Assembly: GCF_000011085.1 (NCBI RefSeq)
Contig: NC_006396.1
Coordinates: 2,170,001 to 2,234,000, forward strand
DNA: 64,000 bases
Direction: 5' to 3'
From: Haloarcula marismortui ATCC 43049
GTDB taxonomy: Archaea; Halobacteriota; Halobacteria; Halobacteriales; Haloarculaceae
Of this stretch, positions 9,159-20,211 are shown piece after piece; within the stretch, counting starts at the first letter, position 1, and the number at the start of each line of letters is the position of its first letter. The notes below the pieces were generated by a model, which saw only the letters and a program-made list of their open reading frames with translations, made no database searches and was not told where the DNA came from. Position numbers and translations under genes: made by a program.

Positions 9159-10122
9159 ACTCACCCCGGAACACCCGGTCGCACAGCTCGCCTCGTTTGC
9201 CGAACAGGCCGAATCGAACGCGCTTGATGCCGTGTACGTCAGCCATCACTACAACAACCGCGACCAGTTCATGTCGCTGACCGCGATGGCCGAGCGGACC
9301 GATGAGGTGCTGCTCGGCCCCGGCATCGCCAACCCGTATGAGACGCACCCGGTGACGCTGGCCTCGCGGGTCGCAACGCTCGACGAACTGAGCGGCGGGC
9401 GGGCCGTCTTCGGCATCGGGCCGGGGGATAAATCGACGCTCAGCAACCTCGGCTTCGACCACGACGACGCCCTGCGACGCGTCCTTGAGACGTTCACGAC
9501 GGCCCGAAAGCTCTGGGACGGCGAGCGAGTCAACCACGACGGGACGTTCGAGGCCGTCGACGCCGGGCTAAACTACGAGGTCGATGAGATTCCGGTGTAC
9601 GTCGGCGCGCAGGGGCCGCACATGACCCGGATGGCGGCGAAACACGCCGACGGGGCGCTGTACAACGGCGCGCATCCAAAAGATCTCGCGTGGGCACGCG
9701 AGCAAGTAGAAGAGATGGCCGACGAGCGACCCGAAGAATACGGTGAGTTCGACCTCGCAGCCTACGCCAGCGTCTCGGTCGCCGAAGACGAGGCCGAAGC
9801 GCGGGAGGCCGCTCGCCCACCGGTCGCGTTCGTCGCCGCGGGGTCACCACCGCCGGTGCTCGACCGCCACGGCATCGACCACGAGGCCGCCGACGACATC
9901 GGACAGGCGATTTCGGCCGGCGAGTTCACGGCCGCCTTCGATGGCGTGACCGAGGCGATGCTGGACGCGTTCTGTATCGCCGGGACGCCAGAAGCGGTGG
10001 CCGAACGGACAGCGGCGTTAGAAGAACACGCCGACAGCGTGGTGTTCGCGTCGCCGCTTGGGCCGGATGTCGAGACGGCTATCGATTTGCTTGGGGCGGT
10101 CCTCGACCGCCGGAGCCGCTGA
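9145..10122 (+). CDS. mer: F420-dependent 5,10-methylenetetrahydromethanopterin reductase-like enzyme
   Basis: A 325-residue luciferase-like TIM-barrel flavin/F420 oxidoreductase. It shows the Mer/LLM hallmarks: YVSHHYNNRDQF, GPGIANPYETHPV, TLDELSGGRAVFGIGPGD and IPVYVGAQGP. In methanogens Mer reduces methylene-H4MPT. Haloarchaea use folates, so the C1 carrier here is probably tetrahydrofolate, which is an inference. It overlaps cofE by 14 nt and converges with a small membrane ORF by 44 nt at its 3' end. Confidence 0.88.
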   Translation: MYAIELTPEHPVAQLASFAEQAESNALDAVYVSHHYNNRDQFMSLTAMAERTDEVLLGPGIANPYETHPVTLASRVATLDELSGGRAVFGIGPGDKSTLSNLGFDHDDALRRVLETFTTARKLWDGERVNHDGTFEAVDAGLNYEVDEIPVYVGAQGPHMTRMAAKHADGALYNGAHPKDLAWAREQVEEMADERPEEYGEFDLAAYASVSVAEDEAEAREAARPPVAFVAAGSPPPVLDRHGIDHEAADDIGQAISAGEFTAAFDGVTEAMLDAFCIAGTPEAVAERTAALEEHADSVVFASPLGPDVETAIDLLGAVLDRRSR

Positions 10123-10297
10123 ACAGCGAGAGCGCGGCCCCCAGCGACAGATACCCGAAGGCGGCGACCGAGACGGTCGTAATGACGGCCCCGACAGCGA
10201 GCATGAGTGCCGCCAGCGGGTCGTTCAGTGCCACGCCGAGGAACCAGCCGGGCATGTCGATGATGCTCTGGAGCAGTTCCGACAGCAGTCCTTGCAT
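10079..10297 (-). CDS. Small membrane protein, unknown
   Basis: A 72-residue protein with a hydrophobic stretch at residues 26-58 (ALMLAVGAVITT ... LSLGAALSLF) consistent with one or two membrane segments, and a short polar C terminus (GSGGRGPP). It overlaps the 3' end of mer by 44 nt tail to tail. I do not recognise the family. The overlap weakens the case, but the membrane-protein character supports a real gene. Confidence 0.55.
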   Translation of the reverse strand: MQGLLSELLQSIIDMPGWFLGVALNDPLAALMLAVGAVITTVSVAAFGYLSLGAALSLFSGSGGRGPPQANR

Positions 10298-10395
10298 TAC
10301 CTGAACGTTAGCGTGGCCCTACTTTGCGTTTGCGTTCCCGGCTACCACGTGGACTCCCGGGAGCTGCTGTCGCGCAGCGCCACGGGCGAATGACC

Positions 10396-11739
10396 CTACG
10401 CAACAGGCTCAAGTTCCGCTGAGAAGTGTCTGAGTTCTTCCATTGGGGGCTCCCAGACGATTTCCAGACCGGAGTACTCGTCGCGGCGGTCACGAACTCG
10501 TGCAGCAGTCTCCGCGATGTGTTCGAGGTGTTCGTGCCAGTACGTCCGGCGAGGAAGGGCGAGACGGACGAGTTCCGGACGGTTAGTCCCGGGGAAGGCA
10601 AACGAGCCGAGTTCGACTGTCCGGACGCCGCCCTCGCGGTAGAGTTCGCAGACGAGTCGCTGCCCGGGGTACTGGTCGGCGGGAATATCCGGGAACAGGG
10701 CGGCCGCATCAATGTAGACGGCGTGACCGCCGGTTGGCGTGACTATCGGGATGTCTCGATCACGCAGGAGGTCCCCGAGGGTCGCGACCTGTTCGATTCG
10801 CTCGGCGACGTACGGCGGTTGAACCGCTTCCCGCAGGCCGGTCGCCATCGCTTCAAGATCACGACCTGCGAGGCCACCGTAGGTCGGGAATCCTTCATAC
10901 AGGATCGCGCGCTGTTTGCACTGTTCAAACAGGGCAGCGTCTCGGACAGCCGTGAACCCGCCGATGTTTGCCAGTGCGTCCTTTTTGCCACTCATCGTGA
11001 TTGCGTCCGCGGGACGTAACTGCTCGCGAGCAATCTCGCTGAGGGGCGTATCGGCGTATTCGGGGTCCCGTTGCTTGATGAACTGTGCGTTTTCGGCGAA
11101 CCGACAGGCGTCGATGACGAACGTTGCATCGATTTCCGTGGCGAAGGCGGCTGTCTCGCGGATGTTCGCCATCGACACCGGCTGGCCGGCGGCGGAGTTG
11201 TTCGTGATCGTCAGAACGACGGCCGAAACAGCGTCCTGCCCGTGCTCCTCGACGGCGTCCCACCCCCGGTCTGTGGAGAAGTTTCCGGCAAACGTCCCGA
11301 CAGTATCAGTGGTCAGGTCCGTCTCTGCCGGGCAGTCAGCCGCGATTGCACCCTGATTCGTCACGTGTGCGCGGGTGGTGTCAAAATGCGTGTTGTTGAG
11401 AACGACGTCACCGTCGTCCAGCAGTGCCCCGAACAGGACGTTCTCCGCGCCGCGGCCCTGGTGTGTCGGGACCACGCGGTCGAACCCCATCACGTCGGCG
11501 ACCGTCTCACGGAAGCGTTTGAACGAGCGCGAACCGGCGTACGCCTCGTCCCCTCGAACCACGGCCGCCCACTGGTCGTCACTCATCGCGCCAGTCCCCG
11601 AATCGGTTAGCAAGTCGATAAAGACGTCATCCGCAGCGAGGTTGAAGACGTTGTGCCCGGCCTCGGTGAGCACGGTCTCACGTCGCTCACGGGGCGGAAG
11701 CTGTATCGAGGTTACCGATTTGGCCTTGTACGAGCGCAT
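10396..11739 (-). CDS. tnaA: Tryptophanase (tryptophan indole-lyase)
   Basis: A PLP-dependent beta-eliminating lyase, 447 residues, cleaving tryptophan to indole, pyruvate and ammonia. Family segments are PTHQGRGAENVLFG (PLP phosphate site), NTHFDTTRAHV, TITNNSAAGQPVSMANI, the FVIDACRFAENA aspartate region and the Schiff-base lysine in ITMSGKKDALANIGGF. The length is slightly below bacterial TnaA (about 470). The close relative tyrosine phenol-lyase cannot be fully excluded without residue-level comparison. There is no adjacent tryptophan permease and no tnaC-like leader. A TATA-like AAAATATC lies about 40 nt upstream. Confidence 0.88.
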   Translation of the reverse strand: MRSYKAKSVTSIQLPPRERRETVLTEAGHNVFNLAADDVFIDLLTDSGTGAMSDDQWAAVVRGDEAYAGSRSFKRFRETVADVMGFDRVVPTHQGRGAENVLFGALLDDGDVVLNNTHFDTTRAHVTNQGAIAADCPAETDLTTDTVGTFAGNFSTDRGWDAVEEHGQDAVSAVVLTITNNSAAGQPVSMANIRETAAFATEIDATFVIDACRFAENAQFIKQRDPEYADTPLSEIAREQLRPADAITMSGKKDALANIGGFTAVRDAALFEQCKQRAILYEGFPTYGGLAGRDLEAMATGLREAVQPPYVAERIEQVATLGDLLRDRDIPIVTPTGGHAVYIDAAALFPDIPADQYPGQRLVCELYREGGVRTVELGSFAFPGTNRPELVRLALPRRTYWHEHLEHIAETAARVRDRRDEYSGLEIVWEPPMEELRHFSAELEPVA

Positions 11740-11775
11740 ACTGTGTCGCAGTACGCCGACCGACTTATCTCCCGC

Positions 11776-11784
11776 CTGATATTT
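11776..11784 (-). promoter_or_regulatory. Putative TATA box for tryptophanase
   Basis: On the minus strand the sequence reads AAAATATC, centred about 41 nt before the tnaA ATG at 11739. This implies a leader of about 10-15 nt. Confidence 0.4.
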
Positions 11785-11901
11785 TGTGTACGGAAGTGGG
11801 CTGAGATGTCCATCACCAGACGGGTACGGCTATCGGTGGACACGTGTTGCTATGAGGCCGAAATAGCGGGCATTTTGAGGCCGCAACTGCTGAAGGGACG
11901 T

Positions 11902-12585
11902 ATGAGCGTTCGCGAGGAATTCGACGCGTGGGCGGCCGAAGGCAAAGACAGAGGCATGGAAGACCGGCACTGGCACACCGCCAAGCACGTTCTCGCTCGG
12001 ATGCCGGTCGAACCGGGTGACACGGTGCTTGACCTCGGGACGGGCTCGGGCTACGCACTCCGTGCGCTCCGAGACACCAACGACGCCGGTCCCTGTTATG
12101 GCCTCGACGGGTCGCCGGAGATGCTCCGGAACGCCCGTGAGTACACGGACGACGACGGCATCGGGTTCCTGCGTGGGGACTTCGACGCCCTGCCGTTTGC
12201 GACCGACAGCATCGACCACGTGTTCTCAATGGAGGCGTTCTACTACGCCAGTGACCCGCCACACACCCTCGAAGAGATCGCGCGGGTGCTGCGACCCGGC
12301 GGGACCGCCAACATCGCGGTGAACTACTACGAGGAGAACGTCCACTCCCACGAGTGGCAGGAGTTCATCGACATCGAGATGACCCGCTGGAGCGCCGACG
12401 AGTACCGCGAGGCGTTCCGCGAAGCGGGTCTGGCCGTAGCTGCACAGGACACGATCCCCGACCGCGAGGTGGAGATTCCGCCGGCAGACACGTTCCCCAC
12501 GGACGAGTTCGAGACGCGCGAGGCGATGGTCGAGCGCTACCGCGAACTGGGGACGCTGCTGACCGTCGGCGTCGCCACCGAATAA
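11902..12585 (+). CDS. Class I SAM-dependent methyltransferase
   Basis: A 227-residue Rossmann-fold methyltransferase. Motif I is VLDLGTGSGYALRAL (about residues 45-58), the acidic motif II lies in GLDGSPEML, motif III in GDFDALPF and motif IV in HVFSMEAFYY; LRPGG marks the following strand. The closest general family is the UbiE/Methyltransf_11 type, and the substrate cannot be told. The frame extends upstream to 11653, but the ATG at 11902 gives the usual family N terminus. It diverges from tryptophanase. Confidence 0.85.
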   Translation: MSVREEFDAWAAEGKDRGMEDRHWHTAKHVLARMPVEPGDTVLDLGTGSGYALRALRDTNDAGPCYGLDGSPEMLRNAREYTDDDGIGFLRGDFDALPFATDSIDHVFSMEAFYYASDPPHTLEEIARVLRPGGTANIAVNYYEENVHSHEWQEFIDIEMTRWSADEYREAFREAGLAVAAQDTIPDREVEIPPADTFPTDEFETREAMVERYRELGTLLTVGVATE

Positions 12586-12668
12586 CGGCCCGGACGGCGT
12601 GTCAAAACGCGGACTACGAGTGGAACGACCGACAGGGTATTTTGTAGCCGCGGGCAATATCAAGGAGT

Positions 12669-12938
12669 ATGGCCGAAGAAACCTCGCTGGAGGACTTTCT
12701 TGACGCCGGCGACGAAAGCGAGGACGAGGAAGAGAGTGGTGCGTCTGCGGGAGACGATACTACAGAGCCAGAAAGCGAAGCCTCCGGCTCTGAAGCTTCG
12801 ACCGACGCGGTCGACCCGGCCGTGACGACCTACGCGTGGTCGCCCGACGGAGCGGCCTGTGCCGAGTGTGGCGAGGTCGTCGAGCGGCGGTGGACACAGG
12901 ACGGACACCTCGTCTGTGGGGCCTGTAAGTCCTGGTGA
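12669..12938 (+). CDS. Small zinc-ribbon protein with acidic N-terminal tail
   Basis: An 89-residue protein. Residues 1-50 are a low-complexity acidic tail rich in E, D, S and T. Residues 55-89 form a compact module with two Cys pairs (CAEC and CGAC) around EVVERRWTQDG, a likely Cys4 zinc ribbon. From memory it resembles a haloarchaeal family annotated DUF7573. The acidic tail plus ribbon suggests a regulatory or protein-protein interaction role, but no function is established. Confidence 0.8.
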   Translation: MAEETSLEDFLDAGDESEDEEESGASAGDDTTEPESEASGSEASTDAVDPAVTTYAWSPDGAACAECGEVVERRWTQDGHLVCGACKSW

Positions 12939-13131
12939 ACGGCGCTACCGGCCGTCAAACGGATGTGTGTTGTTCTCACCCATCCACAGAGTTACATACG
13001 CTCACGCCGTAATCGTAGCTACAATTGAACGGCCCGGAGGATGTGGCACTCACACAAGACACTTACTGGTCGACAGGGCAGAGTATCCCACCAGTCCCCG
13101 TGCCGAGGCGTCGTCCCACGAGAGCGCGACT

Positions 13132-14087
<956 letters not shown>

Positions 14088-14091
<4 letters not shown>

Positions 14092-15062
14092 GACCGACAC
14101 GACGCGGCTTCGCCGTCCTCGCTGTCGCCGTCGCCGGCCTCCTGGTCAGTGCCAGGTTCGGCCAGCCCGGGCTCACCGCCGTCGCCGGCCCGCTGTTCGC
14201 CGGCGTGTTCGCCGCCGCCGTGCAGGTTCGCTGGAGCGGCGCGCCGACCGTCGAACTGGGCCACCTCCGCCGTGGGTTTCCCGGCGAGACGAAGCCCGTG
14301 GAGTTCCACGTCGACGGGAGTGGCATTGCGACGGTCACCGCTCGGCTTTCCGAGGGGCTTGATGGAAAGACGACAGTCACCAAGTCTCTGCCAGCGGCGG
14401 TGACATACCGGGTCACCTACACGGCCCGGGGTGAGCAACGGGTCGGCCCCATCGAGGCAACGGTGACGGACGCACTGGGACTCATCAAAGAGAGCTATAC
14501 CATCGAGAGCAAGGCCGACGTACTGGTGTATCCGCCCGTCTACCGATTGGGCGGCACGGACGCGTTCGCGCGGACGTTCACACCGGAGAACGAGGACCGG
14601 CAGTCGTTTGACCGACTGCGAGAGTACGTCAGCGGCGACTCCTTGCGGAACGTCCACTGGAAATCCAGCGCCAAGCGCGAGGACCTGTTAGTCAAGGAGT
14701 TCACTGACAACCGGAGCGACCGGACCCTGCTCGTTGCCGCGGAAGCCCAGCGGGGCCACGCCGACGAGATGGCCGCCGCGGCGGCGACGATCACGATGGC
14801 CGCGCTGGAGAGTGGTCTCGCCGTCGAACTCGCCGTCCCGAACGGCGCGGTCGAACAGGGGTACGGCGACACCCACCGAACGCGACTGCTCGAACTGCTG
14901 GCCCGGGCTGACGCGGGCCAGACCGGCCGGACAGACGACGCCGACGTGATTGTCACAGCCAACGGCGACGGGGTCACGGTGTCGGTCGACGGCCGCCGCC
15001 AGTCCTTCGCTGCTGTGACCGCCAGTCGGGACAACCCCATCGCAGGCGAGGTGAACGGATGA
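14088..15062 (+). CDS. DUF58 domain membrane-anchored protein
   Basis: A 324-residue protein with two N-terminal hydrophobic segments (about residues 8-25 and 30-50). An Ig-like stretch follows, then the DUF58 signature YVSGDSLRNVHWKSSAKREDLLVKEF near residues 184-209, with a VWA-like fold to the C terminus. DUF58 proteins are typical partners of MoxR ATPases, and their molecular role is unknown. It overlaps moxR by four bases upstream and the transglutaminase gene by four bases downstream, so the three are one operon. Confidence 0.9.
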
Positions 15063-17293
15063 GCGCCCCGGTCACAGAGCGTGTCCGCGACCGGGTCCCC
15101 TGGGGCGGGTCACGAATACTGGCGTTGCTTGCGACGGCGCTGGCAATCGGCGCGCCGCTTCGGACGATGTACTATCTCAGCGACGTGGTCGGCGACCCCA
15201 CCCTGTTTCTGGCGCTGGCCGCCCTCTCGTTCGTGGGTGCGACCTTGCTGGCCCGCGTGCTCAGACCGCCCCTCGCGGTTGCTGTCGGCGCAGTGCTGTT
15301 CGCCGGCGGGCTCGGGGCGTACATCCTGAACCTCTCGACGAATCCGGCGATAACGGAGCTTCTGAGCGACACCGTCGCCCTGCTGACCGGACGGTCGCTG
15401 CTCCAGATAGCCGAGGTCAGGCTGTGGGTGCTGTCGTTCGCGCCGGCACCGGTGTTTCTGACGTGGTACTTCGCGCTGCGGCGCTGGTACGTCACGGCGA
15501 CGGTGGCGGCTGGCACGGCCCTCGCGTTTTTCGCCCTGACGACTGACGCCGGTGTGGTGACGACACTGCTGGGTGTGGTCGGCATCGCAGCGACGATCGG
15601 CTTCGGAACGCTCGATACGCTGTCGACGGACGAGCCGGCGGACCTGACGAAGCGACCGGACGCGATGACTGACAGTGACGGGACGGAGCGCGCGGACGAT
15701 GACGACAACGGCATCGACGCTGGGCGGCGCGCTGTCCTCGAACAGCTGGCGGCGATAATCGTCGTCCCGGCGGCGCTGTCACAGGTGCCGATCACCCGGG
15801 ACAGTTTGCTGTCCTACGACGACGAGTCGGAGGGCCAGACCGTCGAAGGGAGCCTCTTCGACGCCGGGGAGTCCCTTTCAGTACGCGGGAGCATCTCGTT
15901 GACGCCGGAGATCCGGTACACGGTCGAAAGCGAGGAACCGCGCTACTGGCGGGTCGCCTCCTACGACCGCTACACCGGCAACGGGTGGGTGCGGACGGGC
16001 AACCCCCGCCCGTACGACGACCAGCGCCTCGACAGCCCACCGGGTGAAACCCGGACGCTTCGACAGGAGTTCCGGGCGGAGTCGACCATCGGGACCGTCC
16101 CGGCCGCCTGGAAGCCCGTCCACTACTCTGGGGAGCCGTCGGTATCGGTCTCAAGCGAGGGCGGGTTCCAGCCAGACGGCCCGTTGTCGACTGGCGACAC
16201 CTACGAGGTCAGGAGCGAACTGCTCGTGGCGACGCCCGACGGGCTGCGTGCGGCCGGCACTGACTACGACGATACGACTGCGGAGCTGTACACGCAGCTT
16301 CCCGACAGCACGCCGGCCCGGGTGGCGGAACGGACGGCTATTCTCACCGCGAACGCCGAGAACCCCTACGAGACGGCGCTGGTCGTCGAGCGCTGGCTGC
16401 AGGACACCAAGGGCTACTCACTCGATGTCGACCGACCCGACTTCAACGTCGCCGACACCTTCCTCTTCGAGATGGACGAAGGGTACTGCGTCTACTTCGC
16501 AACGACGATGGTAACGATGCTCCGGACCCAGGGCATCCCGGCGCGCATGACCGTCGGGTACACCTCCGGCCAGCGCATCGACGAAGACCAGTGGGTCGTG
16601 CGCGGGCTCAACTCCCATGCTTGGGTCGAAGTGTACTTCCCCGGTCAGGGCTGGGTACAGTTCGACCCGACGCCGTCCGGGCCGCGAGAGGCAGTCAGAC
16701 AGCAACGTATCGAAGACGCGAGTTCGGACGGATCGTCGCCCACTGTCGGCGACGGCAACCCGGTAGAACGGTACACGCCACCCGACACGTCAACGCCTGC
16801 CCCACTGACCGAGACCAATGGTACCGAGACCGAGCCGACGGAGACACCAACGGCCACCGGAACGGACACACCCACCGGCACAACAGAGGCGTCGGACACA
16901 GACGAGGGGACGGAGCTGAGCATCCCGGACCTCCCGTCGCGCGAGGAGTTGACGCTGGGCGTCGTCGCGTTGCTCGGCATCGCAGCGGGCGCGCGCCGGT
17001 CCGGCCTCAGCGAGCGAGCCTACCGGGCGGTGTGGCTGCGCTACCAGCGCCGCGTGGACCCCGAGACCGACGTTGAGCGGGCGTTCCAGCGGGCCATGTA
17101 CGTCCTTGCGACGGAACACCGGGGCCGCAAAAGCGGCGAGACGGTACGGGCGTATCTCGACGCGATAGGGGCCGACGACCGGGTCAGGCGGCTGGCGACG
17201 TTACGAGAACGGCTCCGGTACGGCGGCGAAGTGAGCGAGGCAATGGCCGACGAGGCCGTCGAAATCGCCGACGGGATCGTCTCCGAGCGATAG
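15059..17293 (+). CDS. Membrane transglutaminase-like protein (TgpA type)
   Basis: A 744-residue membrane protein. About six hydrophobic segments span residues 18-190, followed by an extracytoplasmic region and a transglutaminase-like core with the full triad C477 (EGYCVYFATTM), H520 (NSHAWVEVYF) and D536 (FDPTPSG). A Thr/Glu-rich linker occupies about residues 570-620, then one more hydrophobic segment and a cytoplasmic DUF4129-like tail. The family includes bacterial TgpA. The catalytic triad is intact, so a peptidase or crosslinking activity on surface proteins is plausible. Third gene of the MoxR operon. Confidence 0.9.
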   Translation: MSAPVTERVRDRVPWGGSRILALLATALAIGAPLRTMYYLSDVVGDPTLFLALAALSFVGATLLARVLRPPLAVAVGAVLFAGGLGAYILNLSTNPAITELLSDTVALLTGRSLLQIAEVRLWVLSFAPAPVFLTWYFALRRWYVTATVAAGTALAFFALTTDAGVVTTLLGVVGIAATIGFGTLDTLSTDEPADLTKRPDAMTDSDGTERADDDDNGIDAGRRAVLEQLAAIIVVPAALSQVPITRDSLLSYDDESEGQTVEGSLFDAGESLSVRGSISLTPEIRYTVESEEPRYWRVASYDRYTGNGWVRTGNPRPYDDQRLDSPPGETRTLRQEFRAESTIGTVPAAWKPVHYSGEPSVSVSSEGGFQPDGPLSTGDTYEVRSELLVATPDGLRAAGTDYDDTTAELYTQLPDSTPARVAERTAILTANAENPYETALVVERWLQDTKGYSLDVDRPDFNVADTFLFEMDEGYCVYFATTMVTMLRTQGIPARMTVGYTSGQRIDEDQWVVRGLNSHAWVEVYFPGQGWVQFDPTPSGPREAVRQQRIEDASSDGSSPTVGDGNPVERYTPPDTSTPAPLTETNGTETEPTETPTATGTDTPTGTTEASDTDEGTELSIPDLPSREELTLGVVALLGIAAGARRSGLSERAYRAVWLRYQRRVDPETDVERAFQRAMYVLATEHRGRKSGETVRAYLDAIGADDRVRRLATLRERLRYGGEVSEAMADEAVEIADGIVSER

Positions 17294-17304
17294 TCCCCGA
17301 CAGT

Positions 17305-17312
17305 GTTTAATA
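17305..17312 (+). promoter_or_regulatory. Putative TATA box for SUI1/eIF1
   Basis: GTTTAATA is centred about 30 nt before the ATG at 17338, the spacing of a leaderless message. Confidence 0.5.
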
Positions 17313-17313
17313 G

Positions 17314-17631
<318 letters not shown>

Positions 17632-17847
17632 ACTCCTGACTGCCAACGGTTCTCGTGAGAGCGCCGTGGCAAGCCGCTGCTGTGACCTGCTCGCCAGCTT
17701 TTCAGCTCGGTCTGCGTGCGAGTGTGCGCTGCGATCTGCTATGAGTGGTTCAGGTCTGGCTGCTTTTTACCGTCGTGGGAGATTCAGGTAGCGACCGGTA
17801 GAGACAGAATTTGTTGCATGATACCAGCACGCATAATCGGCGGTCAA

Positions 17848-17856
17848 GTATTTCAA
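17848..17856 (+). promoter_or_regulatory. Putative TATA box for the gene at 17880
   Basis: GTATTTCAA is centred about 28 nt before the ATG at 17880. The preceding 215 nt after SUI1 contain nothing I recognise. Confidence 0.4.
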
Positions 17857-17879
17857 CCACGGGGCGGTAACTGTTTGCA

Positions 17880-20192
17880 ATGTTCGGTGTACCCCGGCGG
17901 GTGGTGGCCGTCGGACTCGTGGTCCTTCTCCTTGGTGGGGGAATCGCGTCGCTCCCGGTGGCGGCGACCGCCGACCACGGGGCGGTGACCGGGGCTAGCG
18001 ACGGAGCGGCGGCTGGCGTCGGTGAGAACTGCACGTACAAAGCCGAGACGGCGTCGGGTCAGCGTGGGCCGGCAGTTGAGACAGTACAGTCGCCGACAGC
18101 CACGACCGAGTCGAATGGCTCGCTGGTCCGGATACGAAGCGCCGACATGCATCGACGCCAGCCGCGGGGACAGGGTGGGGACACAGCCGGAACGGCAGCC
18201 CCAGCGGCGGCCAGCATGGAGACAGGGACGGCCACGTCGGGTGCAACACAGACCAAGGACGGTGACGTGATTCAGCAGACACAGACCTACGCGCGCGTGC
18301 CTGAGGAGCCGGGTGAAGTCGCGGTGACCGTGGCCTACGAAGTCCCGGACCGGGTCGTTGACCTCGAAACGCACGTCCCGGCGGCGGCGACGGTGACCGG
18401 AACGGACGGGTTTGAGCGCGTCAACGAGTCCGTGTATGAGTGGGAAGAAACGACGGATACGGCGACGATCAGCTACCGCATCAACCCGAACCAGACCATC
18501 GAGAAGAGTGGTCCGGAGGGGTCCGAGGGCCGATATCTCAGCGTCGATACGGGCGAGTGGGCGCTGCTCACACGGTCACTGACGCCGACGCGCTGGCGCT
18601 ACACTGGTCAGGACCCCGTCAGGTACAACCGCACGCTCCGGACGGCAGGCCCGGGTGCGGCTGGCGAGGAAATCGTGTACCTCGGCGAAGTGGCGACGTT
18701 CGAGGAGACAGCGCACGACCAGACGTTCACGCTGGCTGTGCCAGAGCGGTCGGCAATGACGGCCTCGCCAATTTCGGTTCTCGACTCGATGGCGAACGCA
18801 TCGAACGCTCTCCGGGTCGGCGACCGTGACGAGCAGGTGTTCGTCGTCGCCGCGCCGTCTGGGGCCGTAGAGTGGGGCGTCGAGGGGTATCAGATCGGTG
18901 ACGCTGATATGTGGGTCCAGTCCCGGCAAACGCTGGACACCGCCAACAACGTCTGGCTTCACGAGTACGTCCACAGCCGGCAGGCCTACGAGACGACACA
19001 GGAGACGCGGTGGACGGTCGAGGGCTGGGCGACGTACTACGCCGCTGTCCTGACGCTGGAACAGAACCGAATCGGGTTTGACGAATTCCGGGAACAACTC
19101 GCGGTGGGTGGACGGCCGGTCTACAGCGACGTGACATTGACTGACAGGGCAAGCTGGACGAGCAACGCGAACTACAGGAAGGGCGCGCTCGTCGCCGGGC
19201 GGGCAGACGTCCATATCCGCTCGGCTACTGGCCGCAACCAGACACTCCAGAGCGTGTTTCAGTCGCTGAACGGCTACCGTGACCCGGTCACGCAATCGCA
19301 GTTCCTCACCGAAGTCGAGGCCGCTGGCGGGGAAACCGTCCGGAACACGACCGCGACGGAGACTGAAACGACAGCAACGGTGACGATGTGGAACGGGACG
19401 ACACACCGACAGTTGTTCGGTATGATTCCCGCCCGTATCGGCTACGGCCTGCCACCGGTCGACCGGGCAGATGCCTACCGTGCAGATAGTCTCTACCGGC
19501 CGAACGCACCGGTTGGCGGGAGCGAACCGATCCGGCTGGTGACCAACGAGACGCTCGCGGTCGACGCGGTCGTCGAGAACGCCGGTGGTGAGGCGGGGGC
19601 GTACAACGTGACGCTCGCAGTCAACGAGACCGTCGTCGCCGCGAAACAGGGCCAGATCGAACCGGGGGAACGGACCGAGGTCGAAGTGACACACACGTTT
19701 GCCGACCCCGGCCGATACGCCATCAGCGTCGACGGCGACACCGTCACTGTCGTGGTGACGGAGCCGGCAGCCGCCAGTGTGACTAACGTCACTGCGAGTC
19801 CAAAAGAGGTCAGACAGGGAGACAAGGTCGACGTGACCGCCACTGTCGCCAACGACAACGGTATTCCGGGGACAATAACGGTCGAGTTCCGCCGTAGCGA
19901 TGTCGTGTTCGCCGAGCAGCGGCTGTATCTCCCACCACAGACGACGACAACGGTCACGCGGACGGTCACCCTCGACAAACCCGGAACGGTGTCGCTGTCA
20001 GCGGGTGACGGACAGACCACGACGGCGGTCGACGTAGTCGTCTCGACGGAAACGTCGGAACCAACGTCGACTCCGACAGAGATACTCACAGAGACACAGA
20101 CTACAGCCGGAGAGGGCAACGGCTTTACTGCGCTCGTGACGGGTCTCGCAATGTTACTTGCGGCGCTGATTGCCCGTCAGCGTAGTTCCTGA
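17880..20192 (+). CDS. Secreted, C-terminally anchored gluzincin-like metallopeptidase
   Basis: A 770-residue exported protein. Residues 1-30 are a Sec-type signal peptide. A zinc-peptidase motif HEYVH is at 361-365, with a second glutamate at E381 in VEGWATYY, 16 residues later, matching the gluzincin arrangement (peptidase MA-like clan). C-terminal beta domains look like CARDB/Ig repeats (about 530-710). A Thr-rich linker is followed by a hydrophobic segment and a basic tail (GFTALVTGLAMLLAALIARQR), resembling a PGF-CTERM-type surface anchor. Many N-x-S/T sites fit a glycosylated surface protein. The substrate is unknown. Confidence 0.82.
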   Translation: MFGVPRRVVAVGLVVLLLGGGIASLPVAATADHGAVTGASDGAAAGVGENCTYKAETASGQRGPAVETVQSPTATTESNGSLVRIRSADMHRRQPRGQGGDTAGTAAPAAASMETGTATSGATQTKDGDVIQQTQTYARVPEEPGEVAVTVAYEVPDRVVDLETHVPAAATVTGTDGFERVNESVYEWEETTDTATISYRINPNQTIEKSGPEGSEGRYLSVDTGEWALLTRSLTPTRWRYTGQDPVRYNRTLRTAGPGAAGEEIVYLGEVATFEETAHDQTFTLAVPERSAMTASPISVLDSMANASNALRVGDRDEQVFVVAAPSGAVEWGVEGYQIGDADMWVQSRQTLDTANNVWLHEYVHSRQAYETTQETRWTVEGWATYYAAVLTLEQNRIGFDEFREQLAVGGRPVYSDVTLTDRASWTSNANYRKGALVAGRADVHIRSATGRNQTLQSVFQSLNGYRDPVTQSQFLTEVEAAGGETVRNTTATETETTATVTMWNGTTHRQLFGMIPARIGYGLPPVDRADAYRADSLYRPNAPVGGSEPIRLVTNETLAVDAVVENAGGEAGAYNVTLAVNETVVAAKQGQIEPGERTEVEVTHTFADPGRYAISVDGDTVTVVVTEPAAASVTNVTASPKEVRQGDKVDVTATVANDNGIPGTITVEFRRSDVVFAEQRLYLPPQTTTTVTRTVTLDKPGTVSLSAGDGQTTTAVDVVVSTETSEPTSTPTEILTETQTTAGEGNGFTALVTGLAMLLAALIARQRSS

Positions 20193-20211
20193 CACGAGCC
20201 CGAAGGGAACA

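Noticed and set aside
11653-11901. N-terminal extension of the methyltransferase frame
   Set aside because: The extra 83 residues are Cys/Arg-rich, overlap the tryptophanase start and promoter, and have no counterpart in methyltransferases.
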